Source: Ignavibacteria bacterium
GTDB lineage: Bacteria > Bacteroidota > Ignavibacteria > Tepidaquicellales > OLB5
Length of the DNA: 56,662 bases
Assembly (NCBI GenBank): GCA_014879675.1
Contig: JACSRQ010000134.1
Location: 1 to 56,662 of the forward strand
Direction of reading: 5' to 3'
Positions 25,193 through 33,418 of this stretch are shown in pieces (within the stretch, counting starts at the first letter, position 1; the number at the start of each line of letters is the position of its first letter). The notes under the pieces were generated by a model, which made no database searches, had not been told where the DNA came from, and saw nothing but the letters and a program-made list of their open reading frames with translations. A program made the position numbers and the translations under genes.

Positions 25193-25915
25193 TTGCGGCC
25201 TAAACTAAAAATATTCAGTGATTTTGACGGTACGATCTCGTTTTATGATACCTGGATCGAAATGGGCGAGTTCTTTATCAATGATAAGGAAAAATGGGCG
25301 GCAGTAATTAAAGAGTTTGAGGAGCAAAAAATCGGAGCAAGGGAGTGTTTCCTCAGGGAATGCGCCTTAGTTGAGAATTTTGATATTACCGAGTTCAACC
25401 GGATAATTGATGCGCAGCGGCTGGACCCCATGTTCGGGAAATTTGTTGAATTTTGTAATAAAAACCGGCTTCCGCTTACTATATTAAGTGAAGGTATGGA
25501 TTATTACATCGGCAGGATTCTGGGTAATCATGGAATAGACCTGCCATACTTCTCGAATAAGTTGATTATATCAGCAGATGGCAAATCGATTGGTTTGGAA
25601 TTCCCCTATTCGGATTCGGATTGCGCAAAATGCGGCACCAGCAAAAGGAATATTTTGATGAACATGTGCGGAGATGATGACATTTCAGTATTTATAGGCG
25701 ATGGATTTTCAGATGCGTGCGTTGTAAATTATGCTGATGTAGTTTTTGCAAAAAAATCACTGGCTTCATACTGCTGGAAAAACAACATTACCTATTACGA
25801 TTACCAGACTTTTGGTGATGTTATCCGCAAGCTGGAAAAGCTTCTGGATTCCAAATCACTCAAACACAGGCAGGCTGCGAAATTAAAACGCCGCGAAGTT
25901 TTTTTAAGAGGATAA
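25193..25915 (+). CDS. HAD-superfamily IB phosphatase, MtnX/SerB-like
   Basis: A 240-residue cytoplasmic phosphatase. Motif I is FSDFDGTIS with the nucleophile D10 and acid D12; motif II is the serine in TILSEGMDYY; motif III/IV is FIGDGFSDACVV. An all-helical cap lies between about 16 and 85. The overall pattern, including the YYI after motif II and the CAKCGTSKR cysteines before motif III, matches MtnX-like HAD-IB phosphatases. Substrate not certain: phosphoserine or a methionine-salvage intermediate are family precedents. TTG start is needed because the next Met is past motif I. First gene of the seven-gene envelope run. Confidence 0.87.
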   Translation: MRPKLKIFSDFDGTISFYDTWIEMGEFFINDKEKWAAVIKEFEEQKIGARECFLRECALVENFDITEFNRIIDAQRLDPMFGKFVEFCNKNRLPLTILSEGMDYYIGRILGNHGIDLPYFSNKLIISADGKSIGLEFPYSDSDCAKCGTSKRNILMNMCGDDDISVFIGDGFSDACVVNYADVVFAKKSLASYCWKNNITYYDYQTFGDVIRKLEKLLDSKSLKHRQAAKLKRREVFLRG

Positions 25916-25935
25916 AATTAACGTAAATATATCAA

Positions 25936-26520
25936 ATGACTTTAGGTAAATTTCTATTTGAAAACAGGTCTTATACTCCCCTTCCATTCTTAATACCGAT
26001 GCTTCTTTTTGCGCGGCCAACCATCACCACGATGCTTATAGGATTCGTGTTTGTTCTCATTGGCGAGTCATTCAGGTTCTGGGGTGTTTCATACGCAGGA
26101 AGCGAAACCCGAACCACAGGCAAGGTTGGCGCGTCAAACCTTGTTACGCAGGGACCTTTTGCATTCGTAAGGAATCCGCTTTACCTCGGCAACATACTTA
26201 TGTATTTCGGTATCAGCGTAATGTCTAATTCGCTTGTACCCTATTTGCAGATATTGAGCATAGCCTACTTCACATTCCAGTATTACTTTATCATAAAGGA
26301 AGAAGAGGGATTTTTGAAGAAGGAATTCGGCGAAAAATATGAGCACTATTTCAATAATGTGAACAGGTTCCTCCCGAAATTTTCGGCGTATGACGAATCC
26401 AAAAGCTCAAAGCTCAGCATGGATGTCAAAGCTGCGTATGTTTCAGAAAAGAGAACTTTCCAGGCAACATTTGTAAGCATTATAATGATAGTTCTGGTTT
26501 ACCTGCTGATCAATCAGTAA
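25936..26520 (+). CDS. Isoprenylcysteine carboxyl methyltransferase/phospholipid methyltransferase-like membrane protein
   Basis: A 194-residue protein with about four to five membrane helices. The family signature is clear: GPFAFVRNPLYLGNILMYFG, then a later EEEGFLKKEFGEKYEHYFNNVNRFLPKF, which forms the SAM-binding C-terminal core in ICMT/PEMT proteins. Substrates in bacteria are lipids or unidentified small molecules. The last 30 residues add another hydrophobic helix. It starts 20 bases after the phosphatase gene and its stop shares one base with the lpxB start, so they form one transcript. A role in lipid modification fits the neighbours but is inference. Confidence 0.86.
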   Translation: MTLGKFLFENRSYTPLPFLIPMLLFARPTITTMLIGFVFVLIGESFRFWGVSYAGSETRTTGKVGASNLVTQGPFAFVRNPLYLGNILMYFGISVMSNSLVPYLQILSIAYFTFQYYFIIKEEEGFLKKEFGEKYEHYFNNVNRFLPKFSAYDESKSSKLSMDVKAAYVSEKRTFQATFVSIIMIVLVYLLINQ

Positions 26521-27671
26521 TGAAGGAAAAACCCTTTAGCCATAGGGATGTTTCGGTTTTCATCTCTGCCGGTGAGCACTCTGGAGATAATCACGCCTCC
26601 GGGCTGATGCAGCAGCTAAAAGCGCAAATGCCGGGCTATGATGTGAAGTTTTATGGTTTAGGCGGTGATATGATGACAGCCGTTGGAATGGATCCGTTAT
26701 ACCACGTTAGAGATCTTGCCACTGTTGGTTTCACTGATGTAATTAAAAAGTACGGATTCTTCAAAAATGCTATCAAAGAGTCTGCTGAATTCATAAAACA
26801 AAAAAACCCTGACGTAGTTATCCTTGTTGATTATCCCGGCTTCAATATCAGGCTTGCCGAAAGCATCCGGAAGTTCTACACAAAGAAGATCATTTACTAT
26901 ATATCTCCCCAGTTGTGGGCATGGCATGAAAGCCGTGTAAACAAGATCAGGAAATATATCGATCTTATGCTGGTGGTATTTCCATTCGAAGTTGATTTTT
27001 ACGGGAAACATGGCGTGAAGGCTGAGTTTGTTGGCCACCCGCTCGTAAAGAAAATTAAAGAGTTCAGGGAATTAAATCCTAAAATCACCGGGACCGGTGA
27101 AGTTAAAAGAATAACCTTGCTTCCCGGCAGCCGTAAAGACGAGATCAAAAAGCACATGCCGGTGCTGATAGAAGCCATGAAAATTCTGAAAGAGTCAGTC
27201 AATGCCGAAGTAGTCATAAGCATTGCGCCCGGCATGGAAAGCCACTTTGATGAATTTAGGGAATCGATCTCCGGTTTTACGCTCAGCGGTGAATCTTCTT
27301 ACCGTCTCATTTATGATTCAGACCTTGTTTTAACCAAGGCAGGCACTTCAACAATGGAGTGCACCCTGCTGCAGGTGCCGTATTTGATATTCTACAGAAC
27401 GTACTCGCTGAATTACTTTATTCTCAAGCCTATTGTTAGAGTTGATAAACTTGGCATAGCGAATATCCTGCTTGAGAAAAATGCCGTTAAAGAATTTATA
27501 CAGAATGATTTTACTGCCGAAAATCTTGCTGCCGAATCGCTAAAGATCCTCACCGACGATGCTTACAGAACCCGGATGCTGGGTGACCTGCGAAAAATAT
27601 GGGATACACTTGGCAGCAAAGACGCTTCTTCAAATGCTGCAGCATTAATAATAAAGAGGGCGGGGCTATGA
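26520..27671 (+). CDS. lpxB: Lipid-A-disaccharide synthase
   Basis: GT19 enzyme that joins UDP-diacylglucosamine and lipid X into lipid A disaccharide phosphate at the inner membrane. The 383-residue length is normal. Typical segments: VFISAGEHSGDNHASGLM at the N-terminus, GLGGDMMTAVGMDPLYHV, VTILVDYPGFN-like VVILVDYPGFNIRLAESIR, YYISPQLWAWHESRVNKI, FVGHPLV, LLPGSRKDEIKKHMPV and the acceptor/UDP-site LTKAGTSTMECTLLQVPYLI. The ATG overlaps the stop of the previous gene by one base (TAATG), and its stop overlaps the lpxK start (ATGA), so translation is coupled. Confidence 0.97.
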   Translation: MKEKPFSHRDVSVFISAGEHSGDNHASGLMQQLKAQMPGYDVKFYGLGGDMMTAVGMDPLYHVRDLATVGFTDVIKKYGFFKNAIKESAEFIKQKNPDVVILVDYPGFNIRLAESIRKFYTKKIIYYISPQLWAWHESRVNKIRKYIDLMLVVFPFEVDFYGKHGVKAEFVGHPLVKKIKEFRELNPKITGTGEVKRITLLPGSRKDEIKKHMPVLIEAMKILKESVNAEVVISIAPGMESHFDEFRESISGFTLSGESSYRLIYDSDLVLTKAGTSTMECTLLQVPYLIFYRTYSLNYFILKPIVRVDKLGIANILLEKNAVKEFIQNDFTAENLAAESLKILTDDAYRTRMLGDLRKIWDTLGSKDASSNAAALIIKRAGL

Positions 27672-28729
27672 ACATATTGTTATTTCCGCTCAGCTTGTTA
27701 TACAGAATTGGCGTATTTTTCAGAAATGCCCTGTACAATGCCGGAATATTCAAAACAAAAGTGCTTGACCCCAAGGTAATTTCCGTAGGCAATCTTTCGG
27801 CAGGCGGAACGGGTAAAACACCATTTGTTGAGCTGATAACGGAATACCTGCTAAAGAAGAATAAATTCGTAGTAGTGGTAAGCAAAGGTTATAAACGGGA
27901 GTATGATGATATTAAGGTGGTGGAAGTTGGCTTTACAAACACGCTGCATGAGCTTAATACAGAAAACATGGGCGATGAATCGCTGATGATGCTCGAAAAT
28001 CTTTCCCACATTGAAACCGGGCGGGGGCTCCTGGTTGTTGGAGATGATAAAACCAAGGCAGCTAAATTTGCTGCAAGTAAGTTCAAACCTGAGATCATTA
28101 TTGTAGATGACGGATTCCAGCACAGGAAGCTATTCAGGGATCTTGATATTTTGATAATCAACCCTGATTCACCCGGCGGTTTAATACCCGCAGGCAAACT
28201 AAGGGAACCCCGCGGGAATTACAAGCGGGCAGATATCCTGGTTATAAACAATAAGTTTGATAAGATACCTGTAAATGAAAATTATAAGAACAAACCTAAG
28301 ATTATATGCAGTTATGCATATGAAGGATTATTCAATTTTGAAAACAAGTCACCTGAAAATGTTATTGGTGAACATGCAACAGTTTTTTGCGGCATAGGCG
28401 AGCCCGGTTCATTCAAAACCCTGGTCAATGAGATCGGTCTCCAAATAGACGAGTTTATAACATTTCCGGATCATCATAATTTCACGAATGATGACATATT
28501 GAAAATATTGGGTATTTTTAAAACAAAAGGCTCTAAGTATCTTTTAACAACACAAAAAGATTTTGTAAGGCTCAGGTCATCAGAGCTGGTTTTGAATGCG
28601 AAAAGTGAAAATTCGTACAAGAACATATTGTACAATTATCCACTTTATTATGCAAAAATAAAGATGCAAATTGACCAAAATTCCGAATTATTGTTCAAAG
28701 ATATAGATAACTTACTCAGCTCAGAATGA
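27668..28729 (+). CDS. lpxK: Tetraacyldisaccharide 4'-kinase
   Basis: Phosphorylates the 4' position of the lipid A precursor, the step after LpxB. The 353-residue protein starts at 27668, where ATGA overlaps the lpxB stop; a longer in-frame start at 27599 would lie inside lpxB and adds 23 unsupported residues. N-terminal helix (IGVFFRNALYNAGIF) associates with the inner membrane. P-loop is SAGGTGKTP (G46-T51). The VVVSKGYKRE, DDGFQHRKLFRDLDILIIN and PAGKLREPRGNYKRADILVI segments are typical. Directly followed by the glutamine-amidotransferase-like gene with an ATGA overlap. Confidence 0.96.
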   Translation: MNILLFPLSLLYRIGVFFRNALYNAGIFKTKVLDPKVISVGNLSAGGTGKTPFVELITEYLLKKNKFVVVVSKGYKREYDDIKVVEVGFTNTLHELNTENMGDESLMMLENLSHIETGRGLLVVGDDKTKAAKFAASKFKPEIIIVDDGFQHRKLFRDLDILIINPDSPGGLIPAGKLREPRGNYKRADILVINNKFDKIPVNENYKNKPKIICSYAYEGLFNFENKSPENVIGEHATVFCGIGEPGSFKTLVNEIGLQIDEFITFPDHHNFTNDDILKILGIFKTKGSKYLLTTQKDFVRLRSSELVLNAKSENSYKNILYNYPLYYAKIKMQIDQNSELLFKDIDNLLSSE

Positions 28730-29418
28730 ACCGAAAAATCGCTCTGACAAGAAGCGACAGCAAATTCCATAACTATAAAAATTGGGTTGAATCCGGAAAC
28801 ATTCCCTATGAAGTACTGGATTGGGAACAAAACAATTTTGATGATATAAAAAAATGTTCAGCGCTTCTGCTAACCGGCGGCGTAGATATTTTCCCCGAGT
28901 TTTACAACGACTGGGAAGACGGCAAACACCGCGAAGATTATATCCCCGAGCGCGATGGATTCGAATTCCGGCTGCTTGAATACGCGCTTGGCAATAATTT
29001 CCCCGTACTTGGCATTTGCCGCGGGCTTCAGCTAATAAACTGCAAACTTAACGGAAGTTTGATAAGCGATATTGAAACCATAAGGGGCACCAATCACAGG
29101 AAAGTATCACCTGCAGAAGACAGGATGCATGGTATCAAGATCAAAGAAGGCTCACTTTTAAGCCGGCTCGCCTGCAGCAATGAAGCAATTGCCAACAGCT
29201 CGCATCACCAGGCTATTGATAGGCTTGGAGAAGGGCTGGTTGTTACTGCCCGCGCTGATGATGGTATCATTGAAGCTGTGGAATGGCTTGAAAGCGGTGG
29301 CAAACCGTTCTTCCTGGGCATACAGTGGCACCCGGAAAGATTCCCCGAGCCTGAAGATAAACTAAGCAAAGCGATCTTAAACAGATTTAGAGAGGAAACT
29401 AACAACAATCAGAATTAA
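28726..29418 (+). CDS. Class I glutamine-amidotransferase-like hydrolase (C26, PuuD-type)
   Basis: A 230-residue cytoplasmic protein of the gamma-glutamyl hydrolase family. The nucleophile is C98 in VLGICRGLQLI; the His/Glu partners are in GIQWHPERF near 200. LLTGGVDIFPEFY marks the N-terminal oxyanion part. PuuD-type enzymes cleave gamma-glutamyl amides such as gamma-glutamyl-GABA; related ones act on other gamma-glutamyl compounds, so the substrate is open. Located in the lipid A run between lpxK and the DUF4292 lipoprotein, overlapping lpxK by four bases; its connection to the envelope is positional only. Confidence 0.88.
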   Translation: MNRKIALTRSDSKFHNYKNWVESGNIPYEVLDWEQNNFDDIKKCSALLLTGGVDIFPEFYNDWEDGKHREDYIPERDGFEFRLLEYALGNNFPVLGICRGLQLINCKLNGSLISDIETIRGTNHRKVSPAEDRMHGIKIKEGSLLSRLACSNEAIANSSHHQAIDRLGEGLVVTARADDGIIEAVEWLESGGKPFFLGIQWHPERFPEPEDKLSKAILNRFREETNNNQN

Positions 29419-30211
29419 CAAAGCTCTCGTTTACATTTTTTCATGCATGCTCCTGGTGTTGGCAGCATGCACCGGATCCTCAGGCAATAACGACCTTGAA
29501 AGCATCCCCGTGAAGGATATCAAAGAGCGGGTTAACCGTAATTCCGTTGTAATAGAAACAATGGAAGCTTCGGGGAATATTGCGTTCGACTCTCCCGAAC
29601 AATCCGGAACTGGCTGGATTGAAGTAAAGATAAAAAAGCCTGATACGGTTTTCGTAAGGATCGAAGGACCCTTCGGGATTTCCATCGCCAATGCGCTTAT
29701 TACCAGAAATGATTTCATTTATTATAATGCGCAGGAAAATAAGGCAATAACAGGTTCATCCACTCCAATTAACATAGGTGCAATTCTGCGAATCAAAGTA
29801 ACCTTCGATGAGTTGATAAGCGGATTCACAGGCAGCTTTGTGCTGAACAATGAACCTGCTGATTCATCCGGTGCCGGTTCAGAAAACGGGCTTTACCTTG
29901 TTGAGCAATTGATTCAAATTGATGAGAACCAGGGCAAACAAAGATTTTATATTGATCCTTCCTTATTCACGGTCAGCAGATACAACAGCATCGATGGTGC
30001 GAACCTAACGCAGGTCGAGGTGAATTATCTGAACTATTCGGAAGAATCTGCATCCGGCAAAAGCCTGTATTTTCCTTCGAGTATTAAGATAAAGAATCCC
30101 GTTAAGAAGCAATCTGTGTATGTTGATTATGTTAATAAGGAATTTAACAAAACCGATCTTACTTTCCGTATCAAAATTCCTAAATCCGCCAAAGTTTTAA
30201 AATGGGATTAA
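29408..30211 (+). CDS. DUF4292-type (LolA-like) outer-membrane lipoprotein
   Basis: The first ATG in this frame (29447) leaves only MLLVLAAC before the lipobox, too short and uncharged for a signal. Upstream the frame is open and reads IRINKALVYIFSCMLLVLAAC, a normal signal with basic residues, but has no ATG, GTG or TTG. The best candidates are ATC at 29408 (after AGAGAGGAAA) or ATT at 29414, so a rare start codon is inferred. The mature protein has the LolA/LppX-like beta fold of DUF4292: ASGNIAFDSPEQSGTGWIEV, KKPDTVFVRIEGPFGISIA, NALITRNDFIYYN and later FYIDPSLFTVSRYNSIDG. It precedes the EnvC-like gene by 4 bases, a pairing common in related bacteria. Role in lipoprotein or envelope handling is probable, unproven. 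Confidence 0.8.
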   Translation: MRINKALVYIFSCMLLVLAACTGSSGNNDLESIPVKDIKERVNRNSVVIETMEASGNIAFDSPEQSGTGWIEVKIKKPDTVFVRIEGPFGISIANALITRNDFIYYNAQENKAITGSSTPINIGAILRIKVTFDELISGFTGSFVLNNEPADSSGAGSENGLYLVEQLIQIDENQGKQRFYIDPSLFTVSRYNSIDGANLTQVEVNYLNYSEESASGKSLYFPSSIKIKNPVKKQSVYVDYVNKEFNKTDLTFRIKIPKSAKVLKWD

Positions 30212-30215
30212 GCAG

Positions 30216-31391
30216 ATGAGTAAATCCGGACAACTGAAATTTACGGTACTGCTGATCCTTTTGTGCGCTATATGCGGAGCAACGTTCGAAGAAATAATCA
30301 GCGATAAAAGGAAACAGATAGATATTGTTGAGAAGGAAATCCTTGAAAACAAGAACAGGGTATCAGTTATCACAGGGAAAACCACCGCGATCAACCGGCA
30401 GCTTGATTCTGTTGAATCGGCAATAAGCGCAATCAACAGCTTCCTGAAGAATTACGAGAACGAGTCATTCATGACCGCTGACCAGATAGCGATCGAAACG
30501 AATATGATAATTTACCTTGCCGAAGAAGTTGACCGCATCCAGGAGAGCTTCCGGCAGAAGGTTGTGAGCCTTTACAAACACGGCGAAAATTACGAGCTCG
30601 AGCTTTTGCTCAGCTCAAAAACACCCAACGAATATCTCAGGCGGAACCAGTACCTGCAGAAGTTCTCGCAGAACCGCAAGAAAGAACTCCGGGAACTGAA
30701 GTCGAAAAAATTCATACTGGAAGAAAAAAAGAAGATGGTAACACTTTCAACTTCTTCACAGCGGTTTTATGTTGAGTCGAAGCGTAATGAACGTATTGCT
30801 ATGGACATAAGGCTGAAGGAGCTGAAATTGCAGCGCAGCGATTCGGAAAGTGAGTCAAGCCTGCTGGCACAAAATGTTACAAGGTACGAATCGCAGCTAA
30901 ACAGCATCAGGAATTTCATCAGCAATTTTGAGGCGAACCGCGATAATTTTAAGGAAGGCAAAACCAGCAGACTTAGCTATGAATCAACTGACCTTAACGC
31001 TGTTAAAGGTAACCTCAACCTGCCCATTGATATTGGCCTTATTACAACTAACTTTGGGAATATTTCAGACGGAAAAACTCTTGCGATATCATTCAATAAT
31101 GGCGTTGATTTCTCTATAGCGCGGGGTTCAAAAGTTTATTCGGTTGCTGCAGGAGAAGTTACTTTGATTACCGAGCTTCCCTACTATGGTAAAACTATAA
31201 TTATTTCTCACGAGAACGGATACAAATCGGTTTACTCTACCTTAAGCGAAGTAAATGTAGTGGTTGGAGATATTGTTAAGCTCAACCAGGTAATTGCCAG
31301 GTCAGGAGAAACTCTTGACGGCCAGGCGATGCATTTCGAGCTGTGGCAGAATGCCGCACCTGTTAATCCACGAGAATGGCTTAGATTCTGA
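30216..31391 (+). CDS. EnvC-like murein hydrolase activator (degenerate M23/LytM domain)
   Basis: A 391-residue protein: signal-like N-terminal segment, a long coiled coil (about 25-255, heptad-like KRKQIDIVEKEILENKN..., LKELKLQRSDSESESS) and a C-terminal LytM-type domain (about 268-391). Active M23 enzymes need HxxxD and HxH; here the first His is N294 in FNNGVD (D298 is kept) and the first His of HxH is A371 in QAMHFE (H373 kept). So it should not cut peptidoglycan itself but act like EnvC/NlpD, which switch on amidases. No amidase gene is in the window. Last of the seven-gene run starting at the HAD phosphatase gene. Confidence 0.88.
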   Translation: MSKSGQLKFTVLLILLCAICGATFEEIISDKRKQIDIVEKEILENKNRVSVITGKTTAINRQLDSVESAISAINSFLKNYENESFMTADQIAIETNMIIYLAEEVDRIQESFRQKVVSLYKHGENYELELLLSSKTPNEYLRRNQYLQKFSQNRKKELRELKSKKFILEEKKKMVTLSTSSQRFYVESKRNERIAMDIRLKELKLQRSDSESESSLLAQNVTRYESQLNSIRNFISNFEANRDNFKEGKTSRLSYESTDLNAVKGNLNLPIDIGLITTNFGNISDGKTLAISFNNGVDFSIARGSKVYSVAAGEVTLITELPYYGKTIIISHENGYKSVYSTLSEVNVVVGDIVKLNQVIARSGETLDGQAMHFELWQNAAPVNPREWLRF

Positions 31392-31469
31392 CGTGTTTGT
31401 ATCATCCGCGATGTTCACCTCCCAATCCTGGCTTCTAACAATTCTCACTATATAAATTCAAAGTATAGA

Positions 31470-32978
31470 TCACTTCACAAGTATCATTTTCCTGATAACT
31501 GAATAACTTTTTTCTTCACCGTTCAGTGTTATCCTGTAAAAATATATCCCTGAAGAAAGATCCGTACCATCAATTGATACTGAATGAAATCCCGCAGATT
31601 TAGCTCCTGAAGAATATTTCATTTCCTTCCCGGTTATATCAAATAATTGAACGGTGAGTATTCCATCGAATGGCAATTGAATATCAACTTTGCTGTTTGG
31701 ATTCGACGGATTTGGGTAGTTTTGCGATACATCAAATTTCACAGGATTGCTGATCTCAACCGGTGAACTCATGTAATGGTATTCAAAGTTGCCGTTATAA
31801 TCAATTTGTTTTAGCCTGAAGCTGTAATTGCCGGGAAGTGAAAGTTTAACGCTGTGCTCATAATCAACCGGCAGATTTGTAGTGCCTGAACCCTGAACAT
31901 ATCCATTCTTTATCCATTCACCGGTTTCACCGCTTCTTTCCAGCCTTGACTGGATTTCAAATCCGGCATTATTCAATTCCCAATAAGTACTCCATTTTAA
32001 TCTTACCTTGCTTTCATTTACTTCTGAATTAAAATAGCTCATTGCAACCGGCAGCGGCTGATCTGTAGTGCGCAGTATCACACCATTTGCGCCAACTGTA
32101 TACCCTGTTGTATTATTTATAAAGAATACAGAATTCAATGGTGTACTTACTCCGCTGTTCTGTATGCTCCAGTTACTTCCCCCATTAGAAGTCCGGAGTA
32201 CCGTACCGGAAGTCATGACGCCATAGCCGGTGTATGAATCAGCAAAGTGTAAACCAAAAAAAGTAGAAACATACGTGAGGGCCGTCCAGTTAACACCCCT
32301 GTTCGTTGTTTTGTAAATCCCAATTCCGGCTGCATATCCAGTATTTGCGTCTGTGAATGTGATGGCAAATGTCTGGATCTCAAATGGAACAGCTCTTTGA
32401 CCCCAGCTTAAGCCACCATTTACTGTATACAGCAGAGTATAACCGGTTGTAGTGGCGAATACAGTATCAGCGCTCAGTATTCCGACATCGTATAAATAAG
32501 ATGACGTTCCGCTTACCTGCTGCTCCCATGTGGTTCCGGCATTGGTCGTTTTTACAATTAAACCCGGGTTTCCCACAGCATACCCGGTATTGGAATTTGC
32601 GAATTTTATTGATAAAAAATCTCCCCCGGGCTGAGTATGCTGCAAACTCCATTGGGCTCCGCCATTTGTTGTTTTGATTATGTTTCCGGTTCTGGTGCAT
32701 ATATACCCGGTTGAAGAATTTACCATGTATATCTTATGCGGAGTAGATACTCCCGGTGGTATGCTCTGGGATACCCAATTTATCCCTGAATTGGTGGTTT
32801 TAAGTATAACGCCTGAAGGATTTGATTGCCAACCTGTTACCCAGCCCGTTGATGAACTTGTGAAATAGACTGATGTAAGCCCTGTGGTTGTCCCTGAATT
32901 CATTGACGACCATGTTTGGGCAAGTGACATCCTTAACAAACAGATTATGATCAGCAGTAAAATTATTAAGTACTTCAT
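31470..32978 (-). CDS. Secreted YCF48/BNR-repeat protein with T9SS sorting domain
   Basis: A 502-residue protein with a signal peptide (about 1-20, ending SLAQ) preceded by AAGGAAA. The region about 20-310 consists of beta-propeller repeats like those of the photosystem II assembly factor YCF48 and BNR proteins: GVILKTTNSGINWVSQS, IIKTTNGGAQWSLQH, LIVKTTNAGTTWEQQ, LLYTVNGGLSWGQR, GIYKTTNRGVNWTAL, VLRTSNGGSNWSIQN, so at least six blades. An FN3-like segment follows (WSTYWELNNAGFEIQS...), then the T9SS domain with SQNYPNPSNPNSKV, ending IRKMILVK. Probably a secreted or surface ligand-binding protein; no catalytic residues. Confidence 0.9.
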   Translation of the reverse strand: MKYLIILLLIIICLLRMSLAQTWSSMNSGTTTGLTSVYFTSSSTGWVTGWQSNPSGVILKTTNSGINWVSQSIPPGVSTPHKIYMVNSSTGYICTRTGNIIKTTNGGAQWSLQHTQPGGDFLSIKFANSNTGYAVGNPGLIVKTTNAGTTWEQQVSGTSSYLYDVGILSADTVFATTTGYTLLYTVNGGLSWGQRAVPFEIQTFAITFTDANTGYAAGIGIYKTTNRGVNWTALTYVSTFFGLHFADSYTGYGVMTSGTVLRTSNGGSNWSIQNSGVSTPLNSVFFINNTTGYTVGANGVILRTTDQPLPVAMSYFNSEVNESKVRLKWSTYWELNNAGFEIQSRLERSGETGEWIKNGYVQGSGTTNLPVDYEHSVKLSLPGNYSFRLKQIDYNGNFEYHYMSSPVEISNPVKFDVSQNYPNPSNPNSKVDIQLPFDGILTVQLFDITGKEMKYSSGAKSAGFHSVSIDGTDLSSGIYFYRITLNGEEKSYSVIRKMILVK

Positions 32979-33018
32979 TTAAAATTTCCTTCCCCTTTTA
33001 ATGTAATCCGAAGAATAT

Positions 33019-33228
33019 TCAGATAGAGTTCTTTAATATTTTTGAGAGCCTGTCTTCCAGCTTCTGCAGGTCATCTGTGGATCTTTCAACCTGTGTAAAT
33101 GAACCGCTCTTTTTGAACCTGTACTCCAGCTCTGCCGAAGCAGTAATAAATTCAATGGTCTTTCGTTCCAGTTCTCTTACAAGTTCCTTAATTTGTTTGA
33201 TCTTGACTTCAAAATTGCAGTTGTTCAT
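33019..33228 (-). CDS. Small coiled-coil protein of unknown function
   Basis: A 69-residue, highly charged protein without signal peptide or membrane segment. Helical heptads in EVKIKQIKELVRELERKTI and again in DDLQKLEDRLSKILKN suggest two coiled-coil stretches around a short loop (KKSGSFTQVERST). AAAGGGA lies just upstream of the ATG. It sits between the YCF48 protein gene and the divergent 33419 gene. No family recognised; could be a small regulator or structural protein. Moderate certainty that it is expressed. Confidence 0.55.
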   Translation of the reverse strand: MNNCNFEVKIKQIKELVRELERKTIEFITASAELEYRFKKSGSFTQVERSTDDLQKLEDRLSKILKNSI

Positions 33229-33391
33229 TTCTGTTCCCTTTTGATTTGAATCAATTTAATCAACCAGACCAGTATGGGTCAAAAAAACTTTTGCAGGAAA
33301 GTCCCTGCTGAATTAGCTCAAATTCACAATAAAGAAGCGAAATTCTCAAATTTTCGCTATTATTATACTTTTAGAGTCACTGGAATTTTTG

Positions 33392-33399
33392 TATATTTG
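33392..33399 (+). promoter_or_regulatory. -7 box (TATATTTG) for the 33419 gene
   Basis: TATATTTG ends 19 bases before the ATG at 33419, the same distance as at the 3631 gene. No TTTG at 14 bases upstream, so upstream recognition would have to differ. Confidence 0.45.
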
Positions 33400-33418
33400 T
33401 CAAACTACCAATCGACAA

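Noticed and set aside
27599-27667. Longer start for lpxK inside lpxB
   Set aside because: It would add 23 residues not expected in LpxK; the ATGA overlap at 27668 fits the pattern of neighbouring genes.
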